64,000 nucleotides of DNA, from positions 1 to 64,000 of the forward strand of contig JAZRZA010000064.1 of the NCBI GenBank assembly GCA_045601045.1. The letters are read 5' to 3'. The DNA is from UBA1181 sp045601045. GTDB taxonomy: Bacteria > Bacteroidota > Bacteroidia > Bacteroidales > Paludibacteraceae. The position numbers and the translations under genes are program-made. The notes under the pieces are model-generated. The model saw nothing but the letters and a program-made list of their open reading frames with translations, had not been told where the DNA came from and made no database searches. Positions 54,766 to 62,955 of this stretch are shown here, piece by piece. Position 1 is the stretch's first letter, and each line of letters begins with the position of its first letter.

Positions 54766-55285
54766 GCAATTTTTCTTTCCCTAGTTTAAGGTATTTGTCT
54801 TTCTCATCCTCTTTTATGTTCCTGTAACGGATGATTATTCGTGCCTCTGGGGTCTCTGTCAAATCGAGTGTTGAGGTAATGGATCCCCAGGACGCGTCGA
54901 ACCGAATCTCTTTCTCTATTGAATTTGGAGTGTCGCCGATGGGCAGATGAGCCACTTGGGTCAAAAAGAGGTCGTGCTCCTTTTTCTGTTCTATGGCCTC
55001 TGCCTCACTGGTTTCCTCTCCCGTCGATCGCTCTTTTGTTATGGCACGTAGTGTGACCCGGTCGATGAGATCATTTCTGTCGAAATGGACCTCCATGAGC
55101 ATGGAGTGCCCCTCTATGTTGGCGACTTTTATAAACAGGCTACTCTTAAAGATGGCTATATTCTCCTGTTGATCTTGATTGCTTTCCGTAAGGGTTCTTT
55201 GGAATTCCTCCCTTGATAAAAATGGTTTGATGGACACTCCTTGGCGTGTTTCGAATTCCCAGTGACCGTTTGAAATATTCAGCAT
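54752..55285 (-). CDS. Hypothetical 177-residue protein, immunity-like
   Basis: The sequence has no signal or membrane segment and no firmly recognised family. The C-terminal stretch EIRFDASWGSITSTLDLTET followed by ARIIIRYRNI has the W-G-x-I-x-S ... I-I-I-x-Y pattern seen in many small immunity-type proteins beside toxins in Bacteroidota. The N-terminus (NGHWEFETRQGVSIKPF) also looks like a compact beta domain. It is first in a two-gene unit with the possible TNT-like protein (14-base overlap) and has its own promoter, so a toxin/immunity or effector/chaperone pair is plausible but unproven. Confidence 0.4.
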   Translation of the reverse strand: MLNISNGHWEFETRQGVSIKPFLSREEFQRTLTESNQDQQENIAIFKSSLFIKVANIEGHSMLMEVHFDRNDLIDRVTLRAITKERSTGEETSEAEAIEQKKEHDLFLTQVAHLPIGDTPNSIEKEIRFDASWGSITSTLDLTETPEARIIIRYRNIKEDEKDKYLKLGKEKLHGQK

Positions 55286-55310
55286 CTTTGTGAGATTTGA
55301 TTATAGATAA

Positions 55311-55341
55311 CAAAGTTAATGAATATTTAAACAAATGCAAG
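55311..55341 (-). promoter_or_regulatory. Promoter of the 54752-53314 gene pair
   Basis: On the minus strand CTTG (complement of 55338-55341), 19 bases and TAACTTTG (complement of 55311-55318): one mismatch from the consensus. The leader is short, about 20 bases. Confidence 0.6.
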
Positions 55342-55374
55342 TCGTCGATGGAGAGAATGTTTGCCCTGTCGTCT

Positions 55375-56310
55375 TTACGACTCCTCAATAATCCTAAACA
55401 ACAATGTGTTTTGGAAGGTGATGGATTTGTTTCTTGCGAAGAAGATGGTTCCTTTGACGGGACTCTTGATTTCGCAGACTTGATATCCCTCGTATGGATG
55501 CATGATCCTGGCGATAACCTCCCCTTTCTTCACGCTTTGTCCCGCCTCACGTTCCACGATGAGGATGCCCGCGTGTGGCGCCTGGATGGAGATCAATTGT
55601 TTGCCCTCGACGATGGTTGGACTCTTGGAACCGTTGCCGCTCACGCTAAGGGATGCCATCCCTTTGTAGGTCATAAAACGGCTGATGGCATCAATGGAGA
55701 TGCGTGCCATCTCGTGGTCGATCGTATCGGTGGTTCCCGCATAGAGCGAAAATGCCTGTGTCTCCCATATCTGCCAGTTGTAGTTTAACAATACTGTGTC
55801 GAATGGCTCTGGATCGCGGATGGCGATGTAAGGGAAGCCGAAATACTTTGCGTCCTCCACATCCTCGAATCCTGTGTGAATCATGCGGACGTGTGGCAAA
55901 AAGTTTCCCGGCAGATAGTATGAGGCCAATTGAATGCCGAATTTGAAGTCCTTGATAAACTCGAAGAGTCCCGCCGCGATGCGTTGAGTGGTCTCTCCTT
56001 GGTTGTAGCCGGGGAACATACGGTTGATATCCGTATTGTCTAGGGCCCAAAAACGTTTCTCGATATTGATGGAGAAGGGGTTGACCGAAGGAATGACGGA
56101 GATGGAGGTGCCCGGTTGGATGCGGTTGTTCTCCTCCGCGAATTTTAGCAAAGCCACCAAGCGGCTCGCCACATATTGCTGTTGGATCTCGTCTCCACGC
56201 ATGGAGCCTACGATACACAAAGTCTTTTCACCCTCACCGAAGGTGTAGGCCTTGATACGAAAGTCATCACGGTAGGGGGATGACATGCTGAATATAGTTT
56301 GAACTTTCAT
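55375..56310 (-). CDS. AstE/AspA-family M14 protein without zinc ligands (pseudoenzyme)
   Basis: The 311-residue protein aligns with the AstE/AspA family over its length and with its upstream neighbour at the same residue numbers, but the active site is gone. The zinc His is Arg38 (GSMRGDE), the second zinc His is Gln127 (FGIQLAS), and the catalytic Glu position reads SLYAG near residue 190. Only E41 is kept. The C-terminal barrel-sandwich domain (PHAGILIVEREAGQSVKKGEVI) is intact. It probably pairs with the active paralogue as a regulatory or structural subunit. Start ATG 56310 leaves a 19-base gap after that gene. Confidence 0.82.
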   Translation of the reverse strand: MKVQTIFSMSSPYRDDFRIKAYTFGEGEKTLCIVGSMRGDEIQQQYVASRLVALLKFAEENNRIQPGTSISVIPSVNPFSINIEKRFWALDNTDINRMFPGYNQGETTQRIAAGLFEFIKDFKFGIQLASYYLPGNFLPHVRMIHTGFEDVEDAKYFGFPYIAIRDPEPFDTVLLNYNWQIWETQAFSLYAGTTDTIDHEMARISIDAISRFMTYKGMASLSVSGNGSKSPTIVEGKQLISIQAPHAGILIVEREAGQSVKKGEVIARIMHPYEGYQVCEIKSPVKGTIFFARNKSITFQNTLLFRIIEES

Positions 56311-56329
56311 GATTCCGTAATTTTCTTTT

Positions 56330-57256
56330 TTATAGACGATGAATTCTTCCCAATAGGGAGCCTTCGTAAACCATTGGATAGGCACGAAGGGTGAAGAGCA
56401 ATCCGTCGCATGGCGCCTTCACGTCGCACAACACATCACCTGTCAATGGTGAGATGATTTGGCCGACGGTTTGCCCCTTTTTGACGGTGACATCATTGTG
56501 TAGTTCGGTGATGAAGACACCGCTGGTGGTGGCATTCAAGAAGGCTACCGCGTCGTTTCCTTGGCTGACGATACTCTCTTTGAGGCTGCTCTTGTCGGGT
56601 TCCTCTTGCCAGATACCCATGTGGAACATCATATTTTGGATGCCATCGACCAATTGGTGGCACATGGAGTGGCTGATTCTTCCGCCGACGCCCATCTCCG
56701 CCACGAGGCATGGGGTTCCTGTGGAGTTCAGTGAGTGGGCCAGGGTGGATTCCAGCACTGTGGCGGCTTGGTGGATCCAGATGAAGTCGATGCCCATTAA
56801 TTTGGCGTAAGGGACCAGTAGTTCTGCAGTCTGTTCCGAGATGCGCACTTGGGGCATCTCGCGGAGGAAGATATTAGAGGCGTGGATGTCGATCACCATG
56901 TCTGCGCCCGACAAGTCGGTGTAGATGTCGTGGGCCACCTTTTCGATCATAGATCCGCGGGAGTTGCCGGGGAATATACGGTTCATATCCAGATCGAAGG
57001 CTGGAACGCCACGTTGCATGGAGTCGATGCCCAACGGGTTGAGGGCGGGGTAAATATCAATGGTTCCTTGCAAAAGGTGCATGTTCTCCTTCACCATCTT
57101 GGCGATTAAGTAGCAGACATATTGTCCCTCTAATTCGTCTCCATGGGTACCTGTGACGATGCAAATTCTCTTTCCTTTACCATTCGTAAAATGGTTCTTG
57201 ACAATGCGGAACTCTTCGTCCACTGGCATTTCAAGACTAGTAACATTCTGTATCAT
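56330..57256 (-). CDS. AstE/AspA-family M14 metallo-amidohydrolase
   Basis: The 308-residue enzyme keeps the family active site: zinc ligands His38 and Glu41 (GTHGDELEGQ), His125 (VIDIHASN) and the catalytic Glu187 (LVAEMGVG). The C-terminal domain (about 235-308) is a barrel-sandwich hybrid like biotinyl-lipoyl domains. Relatives remove acyl or aminoacyl groups from small molecules or peptides by amide hydrolysis. In this operon the substrate may be a product of the ATP-grasp ligase. It overlaps the transglutaminase gene by 4 bases and is followed by its inactive paralogue. Confidence 0.87.
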   Translation of the reverse strand: MIQNVTSLEMPVDEEFRIVKNHFTNGKGKRICIVTGTHGDELEGQYVCYLIAKMVKENMHLLQGTIDIYPALNPLGIDSMQRGVPAFDLDMNRIFPGNSRGSMIEKVAHDIYTDLSGADMVIDIHASNIFLREMPQVRISEQTAELLVPYAKLMGIDFIWIHQAATVLESTLAHSLNSTGTPCLVAEMGVGGRISHSMCHQLVDGIQNMMFHMGIWQEEPDKSSLKESIVSQGNDAVAFLNATTSGVFITELHNDVTVKKGQTVGQIISPLTGDVLCDVKAPCDGLLFTLRAYPMVYEGSLLGRIHRL

Positions 57257-58047
57257 ATCTCTTTCATTTCACATTTAATCGTAAGTTGTTCCGTTATGTT
57301 TGTGCGGGCGAAGAATTGCCCACGGTTGGAAGGACAGTCGGATACATCCCTTCCGTGCGCTATTTTGATGTAGCCCCAATCGATGATTTTGTTATAAGTG
57401 GGGTCTAACCCGAACCATGCCCCTTGGTCGTATACCTCCACCCAAGCGTGCGTTTCACCTTCACCTATCACTAACCCGTTTACATAACGGGCAAGGAGGC
57501 CTACGCTTCTGCAAAGAGCGATCATCAGGTGGGCGAAATCTTGGCAGACGCCAACCCTTTTTTGATATACCTCTATGGCAGAGGTGGCGTTGTTGGTCGC
57601 CTGTTTTTGGTAGGAAAGGTATTGGTGGACAGCGTTCATCAAAAGTGTCGCTTTTTCGATATTGCCGTTGACTTTTGCCGTGAGCTCCCGAGCCCACGCT
57701 TGGAGGGGAAGGTCACATTGGGTAAGTTTGGCGTGGAAGCGATAGATGTCGTTGGGATGGGAGTCGACGATGCGGTACGCCTGGCAACGGACGATGCCCT
57801 CACTTACCATAGTGAAGTGGTCGTGCAGGGATTGGTATTCGCCGAATTGCACTAGGTTGCCCAGCCCATCGGAGGAGTGGTTCAATATACAGTCAGAAGG
57901 AAGAATCGTCAATTGATGCGATTCGACCTCCTGACAACTATTTGAGCATGGGATTGCTCTGAGTTTGAAGTAATGATTGGAGACGGCAGGGGCAAATGTC
58001 GCCTCTGTCACATAATGAAATTGATATCTATGTTGTTCTCCTATCAT
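57253..58047 (-). CDS. Transglutaminase-like protease family protein
   Basis: The 264-residue protein has an N-terminal bacterial transglutaminase-associated domain (about 5-90) and a papain-like transglutaminase domain with a complete triad: Cys168 (GVCQDFAHLM), His200 (GETHAWVEVY) and Asp215 (GLDPTYN). Such proteins usually hydrolyse peptide or isopeptide bonds. This type regularly occurs with alpha-E and circularly permuted ATP-grasp genes. It begins 68 bases after alpha-E and overlaps the M14 gene by 4 bases. Confidence 0.9.
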   Translation of the reverse strand: MIGEQHRYQFHYVTEATFAPAVSNHYFKLRAIPCSNSCQEVESHQLTILPSDCILNHSSDGLGNLVQFGEYQSLHDHFTMVSEGIVRCQAYRIVDSHPNDIYRFHAKLTQCDLPLQAWARELTAKVNGNIEKATLLMNAVHQYLSYQKQATNNATSAIEVYQKRVGVCQDFAHLMIALCRSVGLLARYVNGLVIGEGETHAWVEVYDQGAWFGLDPTYNKIIDWGYIKIAHGRDVSDCPSNRGQFFARTNITEQLTIKCEMKEI

Positions 58048-58115
58048 TTGTTATTGCTCCGTTAATACGCTATTAAATCGTTCCTTTGCAATTGGGTGAG
58101 AGACCTCCCCGGATG

Positions 58116-58817
58116 TTAGACCAACACCAAACAGTTGATGCCGTTCAAGACCTTGTTTTTGTAATCTTGAGGATCCTTTTCATAGGCCTCTTTGTCGATG
58201 ATCAATGCGTGAAGGCGGGCCGCTTGTACCGCATCGAACATATCAGGGTAGGAGCGGGTATATTTTTGGATCATGTCCCAAGTCTCCTCGATGCGGTAAT
58301 ATTTATAGTCGAATCGGATGCACATATCCAAGTGCTCCAACAATCTTCCGATCTCCAATAGTGCGTAGATGTCGCCATGCACGCGCTCACGGATGCAGCC
58401 CCAGAAGGCGAGCAACCAATCGGTGATAGGTTGTAATTCGGTGATGTTGGTCTCTCTGGTGGCGGACTTCGCGCGGATTAAGTCGCGGCAGAGTTCGATG
58501 TAAGAGAATGACTCCGAAAGAATCTCTGAGCGAAGCACGATGGCGTTGTCCATCATCATCTCAATGATGCTTCGAAGAGAGGTGACCGTCTCTGGATTAT
58601 AGATTTGATCCATCATTTGATAGCTGGTGGTCATCTCGTTGGAGACATAGACGTCCATCTTCTTGAGAAAATCGCTATAAGGCACCTCTCCGACAGGAAC
58701 ATCAATCACCTCATCGTAGGCCTTACGCATCAAGTGAAGCATGAGATAACCTCTCTCCGCATAGCGGCCCAACCAAAATAAACGATTCGCTTTATTCGCA
58801 CTTAATATTGATTTCAT
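58116..58817 (-). CDS. Alpha-E domain protein (DUF403)
   Basis: The 233-residue all-helical protein has the family opening SANKANRLFWLGRYAER (residues 6-22), the SLRSIIEMMMDNAIVLRSEI helix and FWGCIRERVHGDIYALLEIGRLLEHLD. Alpha-E proteins occur almost only with circularly permuted ATP-grasp enzymes, and a role as a helper or carrier in peptide synthesis has been proposed from genome context. It lies 55 bases after the ATP-grasp gene. Confidence 0.92.
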   Translation of the reverse strand: MKSILSANKANRLFWLGRYAERGYLMLHLMRKAYDEVIDVPVGEVPYSDFLKKMDVYVSNEMTTSYQMMDQIYNPETVTSLRSIIEMMMDNAIVLRSEILSESFSYIELCRDLIRAKSATRETNITELQPITDWLLAFWGCIRERVHGDIYALLEIGRLLEHLDMCIRFDYKYYRIEETWDMIQKYTRSYPDMFDAVQAARLHALIIDKEAYEKDPQDYKNKVLNGINCLVLV

Positions 58818-58872
58818 ACTCTCAAATTGTTCTATAGTTTATACATTCTTTCTTTAATGACCTTTGCTTTTT

Positions 58873-60192
58873 TTACTTCTCCATCACCCAAGTGTCCTTG
58901 AATCCTCCTCCTTGGCTACTGTTCACCACGAAGGAGTTCGGATTGCGGCTGAAGCGCGTCAAGCCCGATTTCCAAACCTTGGTCTCCTTGCCTGTGATGA
59001 CGAAGGCGCGAAGGTCGCATTTGCGAGGGGAAGGGTTGCCTGTTTCGTCGATGATATCCAAGTCGATGAAGTCGATCACCTCTTGCGCGATCCAGCGGCG
59101 TGGCTCCTTGACGATGAGTCGCTTTACCTCTTCCAAGCGCTCTGGTGTCATGTCTCTTCCGAACATCACGCCATAACCGCCCGCTTCAGCTACATCCTTG
59201 ATGACCAACTTCTCGATGTTGTTTAGGATGTATTCGTAATCTTCCTTGAAGAATGGCAAGTAGGTGGGTGCGTTTTCGAGGATAGGTTCTTCGTTCAAAT
59301 AGTATTTTACCATCTTCGGAACAAAATAATAGATGCCCTTGTCGTCCGCCACGCCATTGCCTAAGGCATTGATAAGGCCGATGTTGCCGGCTTTGTAGGC
59401 TTCCATCAGGTTGGGAACGCCCAAAAGAGAGCTTGGTTCGAAGGCCAGTGGGTCTAGGTATTCGTCGGAGACACGTCTGTAGATGGCTCCCACTCGGATC
59501 TTCTCCTGGTATAATCCGACGTAATAGACCTTCTTGTCCTCCACGACGAGGTCGCCAGGGAAGGCGAGTATCGCATCTGTTTTTTCCGCCAAATAGGAGT
59601 GTTCGAAAAAGGCGGAGTTGTAGCGGCCTGGGGTGAGGATACAGTTGATGCCTCGTCCGCCGTTGATGTCATCCATCATCTCCTTGAGCAATTCGCCGTA
59701 GTTGCGGTTGTCCGCGATGAGGTTGTCCCTGAAGGTCTGTGGACAGGCCTTTCTGGTCACTTTGCGGGCGATCATCGGGTAGGAGGCTCCACTTGGGATA
59801 CGGAGGTTGTCTTCCAGAATCAGCCACTTGCCATCTTTCGCCTGAACCAAATCGATACCCGCGATGTGCGCATAGACATTCAAAGCTGGCGTGATGCCTT
59901 CGCATTCAGGCATATATCCTTTGCTCTCGTAGGTGAACTCTTTGGGAACAATGCCGTCGGCGACAATCTTTTTGTCGTGGTATATGTCGTAAAGGAACAT
60001 GTTTAGCGCTTTCACACGTTGAATGAGTCCCCTTTCCAACATCTCCCACTCTTGGGCTGGAATTTGTCTTGGAATAGCATCAAAGGGGAAGATTTGTTCG
60101 TTGAATACGCCATTCTTGTAAACACCAAAACGTACTCCATAACGTTCCATCCATTTATTAACGGAGTCTCTTGCGGCTAACAGTTCTTTCAT
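58873..60192 (-). CDS. Circularly permuted ATP-grasp type 2 amide ligase
   Basis: The 439-residue protein matches the circularly permuted ATP-grasp family (DUF404/DUF407): an N-terminal QRVKALNMFLYDIYHDKKIV region, DLVQAKDGKWLILEDNLRIPSGASY, the VVEDKKVYYVGLYQEKIRVGAIYRR segment, and the C-terminal GRDMTPERLEEV and RWIAQEVIDFIDL. The family is predicted to form amide bonds through acyl-phosphate intermediates; substrates are unknown. It is the first gene of the five-gene operon. Confidence 0.92.
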   Translation of the reverse strand: MKELLAARDSVNKWMERYGVRFGVYKNGVFNEQIFPFDAIPRQIPAQEWEMLERGLIQRVKALNMFLYDIYHDKKIVADGIVPKEFTYESKGYMPECEGITPALNVYAHIAGIDLVQAKDGKWLILEDNLRIPSGASYPMIARKVTRKACPQTFRDNLIADNRNYGELLKEMMDDINGGRGINCILTPGRYNSAFFEHSYLAEKTDAILAFPGDLVVEDKKVYYVGLYQEKIRVGAIYRRVSDEYLDPLAFEPSSLLGVPNLMEAYKAGNIGLINALGNGVADDKGIYYFVPKMVKYYLNEEPILENAPTYLPFFKEDYEYILNNIEKLVIKDVAEAGGYGVMFGRDMTPERLEEVKRLIVKEPRRWIAQEVIDFIDLDIIDETGNPSPRKCDLRAFVITGKETKVWKSGLTRFSRNPNSFVVNSSQGGGFKDTWVMEK

Positions 60193-60242
60193 AACACAAC
60201 AATTTAAATTAGACTGCTTTTGTCACTCTCATGTTCATGATA

Positions 60243-60250
60243 CAAAAGTA
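60243..60250 (-). promoter_or_regulatory. -7 box (TACTTTTG) for the ATP-grasp operon
   Basis: This is an exact TAnnTTTG match on the minus strand. No clear -33 element is present, so the promoter may need an activator. Confidence 0.5.
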
Positions 60251-60438
60251 AGCGAATGTTGTGTTTTGTATGAATAAATGTAAGTAAAAATAGATGATAT
60301 AGTTGCAATAATTATGTATAATAAGCAAAACTAATAGCAAAATGATATTTTATAAGCAAAAAGTGTGTCGTTTTGTCAATTTGAAAGCGGGGAAATCGGA
60401 AATTATTTTCAGATACGGTTTGGTGCATAGTCGGATGC

Positions 60439-60463
60439 GTCTTTAAATGCGTGATTTAAAGAC
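60439..60463. repeat. Perfect inverted repeat, possible operator
   Basis: GTCTTTAAAT and ATTTAAAGAC form a perfect 10-base palindrome around a 5-base centre. There is no T tract, so it is more like a dimeric regulator site than a terminator. Confidence 0.45.
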
Positions 60464-60499
60464 ACTTGTCAATGGTGTTGTCGGGTGTGGGTAGAACGA

Positions 60500-60531
60500 A
60501 AAGGGGGAGGAGACGGTGAGTGCACCGTCTC
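60500..60531 (-). terminator. Hairpin after the esterase gene
   Basis: On the minus strand GAGACGGTG/CACCGTCTC is a perfect 9-base stem with a 4-base loop; the T run (CCTCCCCCTTTT) is a few bases away. It probably ends the HEPN-esterase transcript. Confidence 0.6.
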
Positions 60532-60546
60532 TATTGAACTCTCTCT

Positions 60547-61704
60547 CTACTTAAATATCTTCTGAGCGAACTCCTTCAGATAGAATCGCCAGTTCTTCCA
60601 GATATGGCCTCCCTCCGTTTCCAAAAATTCGTGACGGTGGCGGTTGCGGTCGAGGAGTTGGCAGTACTCCACATTGGCTTCATAGAGGAAATCCTCTTTG
60701 CCGATGGCGATCCAGTAGAGGGCTGGACGTTTGGCGAATTGTGTGCGCAGTTTATCGTGGAACCGTTCATAGACGGGCGAGTATACGCCATCCACATTTT
60801 TCTTCACCGAGGCGGAGAAGAGTCCCACGTAATCGAATAGGTCAGGATACTCCTTTGAGATCATCATGGTGTGGAATCCTCCCATGGAGAGTCCAGCGAT
60901 GGCGCGTGAATTCTTTCTGGGAATGGTTCGGTAAGTACGGTCGATGTAGCGTACCAAGTTTGGAAATGATTGCTCGTAGGTGCCATCGCAGGTGCGTGGC
61001 AATTCGATGGTGGGTACGATGTTGCCGTCTGGCCCATAACCGGGGGCGGCCACCTGATCCATGTTGCCGTTGGGCATCACCACAATCATGGGTTTAGCCT
61101 TGCCCATGGCGATGAGGTTGTCCATGATTTGCGCCATACGGCCCAAAGTGATCCAAGCCTCCTCGTCGCCTCCCATGCCGTGCAACAGATAGAGGACAGG
61201 GTAGCGCATGGTGCTGTTTTCGCTGTAACCCGCTGGGGTATAAACGGTAAGCCTACGCATCCGTTGCAATTGGTCGCAAGGGTACCAGATTTTTGAAACC
61301 GTGCCGTGAGGAACGTCCAACTCTTGGTAAACCCTGCTTCTCGGTCCATCAACGATGAAGATGTTGTTCATGGTCACCACGTCACGTGTGACATAGACAT
61401 TGGAGGGATCTGTGATGCGCACGCCATCCATGATGAAAGCGTAACTGTAGAGGTCGGCGCGCAAAGGGAAGGGGGTGGTGTACTCCCAGAGGTCTGGTTG
61501 TACTTTCCTCATCTCCGCATTCCCTTCGGGAAGGAAATCTCCTGTCACCTCCACCTTTTTTGCGTATGGGGCCTTCAGTCGGAAGGTGACGGTGCGGTTT
61601 TCGTTGATTTCTGGGGAAGTGGTGGGTGTTTTCCACCATAAAGCCTCCTGTGCGGAGAGATGTAGGGCGCAGCATAGCGCTATAAGGGATAGAAATCGTT
61701 TCAT
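60547..61704 (-). CDS. Exported CE1-type esterase with N-terminal E-set/CBM48-like domain
   Basis: The 385-residue protein has a signal peptide (cut near residue 19 after LHLSA). An Ig-like E-set domain (about 25-118: TVTFRLKAPYAKKVEVTGDF, LYSYAFIMDG) is followed by an alpha/beta-hydrolase of the feruloyl-esterase/esterase D type: YLLHGMGGDEEAW, VVMPNG, nucleophile Ser273 in GLSMGGFH, and a GGHIWKNW histidine near the end. This layout is typical of feruloyl or acetyl xylan esterases in gut Bacteroidales. ATG 61704 is set by the signal peptide. It lies 19 bases after the HEPN-like gene. Confidence 0.87.
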   Translation of the reverse strand: MKRFLSLIALCCALHLSAQEALWWKTPTTSPEINENRTVTFRLKAPYAKKVEVTGDFLPEGNAEMRKVQPDLWEYTTPFPLRADLYSYAFIMDGVRITDPSNVYVTRDVVTMNNIFIVDGPRSRVYQELDVPHGTVSKIWYPCDQLQRMRRLTVYTPAGYSENSTMRYPVLYLLHGMGGDEEAWITLGRMAQIMDNLIAMGKAKPMIVVMPNGNMDQVAAPGYGPDGNIVPTIELPRTCDGTYEQSFPNLVRYIDRTYRTIPRKNSRAIAGLSMGGFHTMMISKEYPDLFDYVGLFSASVKKNVDGVYSPVYERFHDKLRTQFAKRPALYWIAIGKEDFLYEANVEYCQLLDRNRHRHEFLETEGGHIWKNWRFYLKEFAQKIFK

Positions 61705-61723
61705 GGAAATTATACTTTTAAAT

Positions 61724-62833
61724 TTAATAATCGAAATCACTGCTCTCTTTCTCACGCTCCATATTGATTTTCGCTATCACCTCTGCCTTGATGTGTTTGT
61801 CGAGGTAATCTTCCAATAGTGCATTGGCTAATTCCAAAGCCCTGTATTCTGGATTGGCGAGGGTGGTGTGGAGTAGGATCGGCTTGGCTGCGTGAAAGTA
61901 GTCGCAACGGATATGATAGGCCAACTCGGTCATCAGATAGCCGTGGAGCGTGGAGTTGGAGATGAGTTTCTTTCCCTCGATCTCAACTTGCATCTTGTCG
62001 GGTGTGGAAGGTGCCAGATAAGAGGACAGGTTGAGTACCTTCGCCAGGTTCTCGTTTATGTTGCCAGGTATGGAGAGGACCGCCCGTATGGCCTCTTTGT
62101 TCCATGAAGCTTTGGCCGCCTTGTCGCGTAGTGAGTAGAAAAAGTGTCTGCTCTTTCTCTCGGCTGTGCTGAAATCATCACCGATCCTATAGTATTTTGC
62201 AAAGAGGGAGGAGACCATAAAGGATTGTTTCTCCCTGTTCCTCAACCAGTTTTTCAAACTATCGCTCTCCGTTTTGATCTCTTTGGTCAGATTGCCCTCG
62301 TAATTGTCCTTCTCCGCCATGCTGTTGTAGACACCATTGAATGCTCTCCAATAGTAGGTGAATTTATCCTCCTCGCATCGCTTGCTTTTGGCGTAGATGT
62401 AGGAGAAGAGGGCGGCGATGCCCGATTCGTAATCGCTCTTCACTCGGTTCATCAGGTATTGGGCAACGAACTGCTCATCCCTGATAGGGCTCAGGTCCAC
62501 CTTCACGTCACTGGGGATCAGGTTGTGGACGTTGGGCGTCTCTAAAATGACTGGCTCATTGGAAGAGGCCTCTTTGATCAACACATTTTCGAAGTCTATA
62601 TTGTGCCCGTAAAAGATGAGTTGGGCTAACAAGGACTTTCTCACGGCGTCCTCCACCTCTCTCGATGCCCAAATCTCGGAAGCCTCCTTCTGCTTGCCAG
62701 ATTCGTATATGACCGCGAATCCGGTGGGTGATATGACGACTTGCATCGGCATTCGGCTGTAGGTGTAGGCAAACTGCTTGTACTCCTTGGTGTCGATTTT
62801 GTTGATGATGAGATTGTATTTATATTTTGCCAT
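61724..62833 (-). CDS. Hypothetical 369-residue protein with HEPN-like R-x4-H motif
   Basis: No family is firmly recognised. The C-terminal ~75 residues contain R309 and H314 in ELAYHIRCDYFHAAKP, then a helix pair ELANALLEDYLDKHI, which fits the R-x4-6-H active site of HEPN RNase domains. The middle segment with FTYYWRAFNGVYNSM resembles the first helix of several HEPN proteins. No signal peptide is present. HEPN proteins often act in defence or toxin roles, but here the neighbour is an exported esterase, so the role is open. A TATATTTG box (complement of 62850-62857) lies just upstream. Confidence 0.5.
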   Translation of the reverse strand: MAKYKYNLIINKIDTKEYKQFAYTYSRMPMQVVISPTGFAVIYESGKQKEASEIWASREVEDAVRKSLLAQLIFYGHNIDFENVLIKEASSNEPVILETPNVHNLIPSDVKVDLSPIRDEQFVAQYLMNRVKSDYESGIAALFSYIYAKSKRCEEDKFTYYWRAFNGVYNSMAEKDNYEGNLTKEIKTESDSLKNWLRNREKQSFMVSSLFAKYYRIGDDFSTAERKSRHFFYSLRDKAAKASWNKEAIRAVLSIPGNINENLAKVLNLSSYLAPSTPDKMQVEIEGKKLISNSTLHGYLMTELAYHIRCDYFHAAKPILLHTTLANPEYRALELANALLEDYLDKHIKAEVIAKINMEREKESSDFDY

Positions 62834-62849
62834 GAGAAAATCGTTTTGA

Positions 62850-62857
62850 CAAATATA
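62850..62857 (-). promoter_or_regulatory. -7 box (TATATTTG) for the HEPN-like gene
   Basis: This is an exact TAnnTTTG match 17 bases before the ATG at 62833. No -33 element is clear. Confidence 0.45.
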
Positions 62858-62921
62858 GGTAATTTGGTTTAGAGGAACGCTTCTTGGGAAGATTTTCGGA
62901 TGAAATAGTTGGTAAATTGTT

Positions 62922-62929
62922 AATTTTGC
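62922..62929 (+). promoter_or_regulatory. -7 box (TAATTTTG) for the radical SAM gene
   Basis: This is an exact TAnnTTTG match 26 bases before ATG 62956. Confidence 0.45.
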
Positions 62930-62955
62930 GGTAGAGACAAATCCTATGATGCGTG

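Larger units (their letters stand above)
60193..60546. other. Intergenic region upstream of the ATP-grasp operon
   Basis: The 354-base A/T-rich stretch holds a -7 box TACTTTTG on the minus strand (complement of 60243-60250), 51 bases before the ATP-grasp ATG, a perfect 10-base inverted repeat (60439-60463) and the hairpin after the esterase gene (60510-60531). No reading frame is convincing. Confidence 0.55.
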
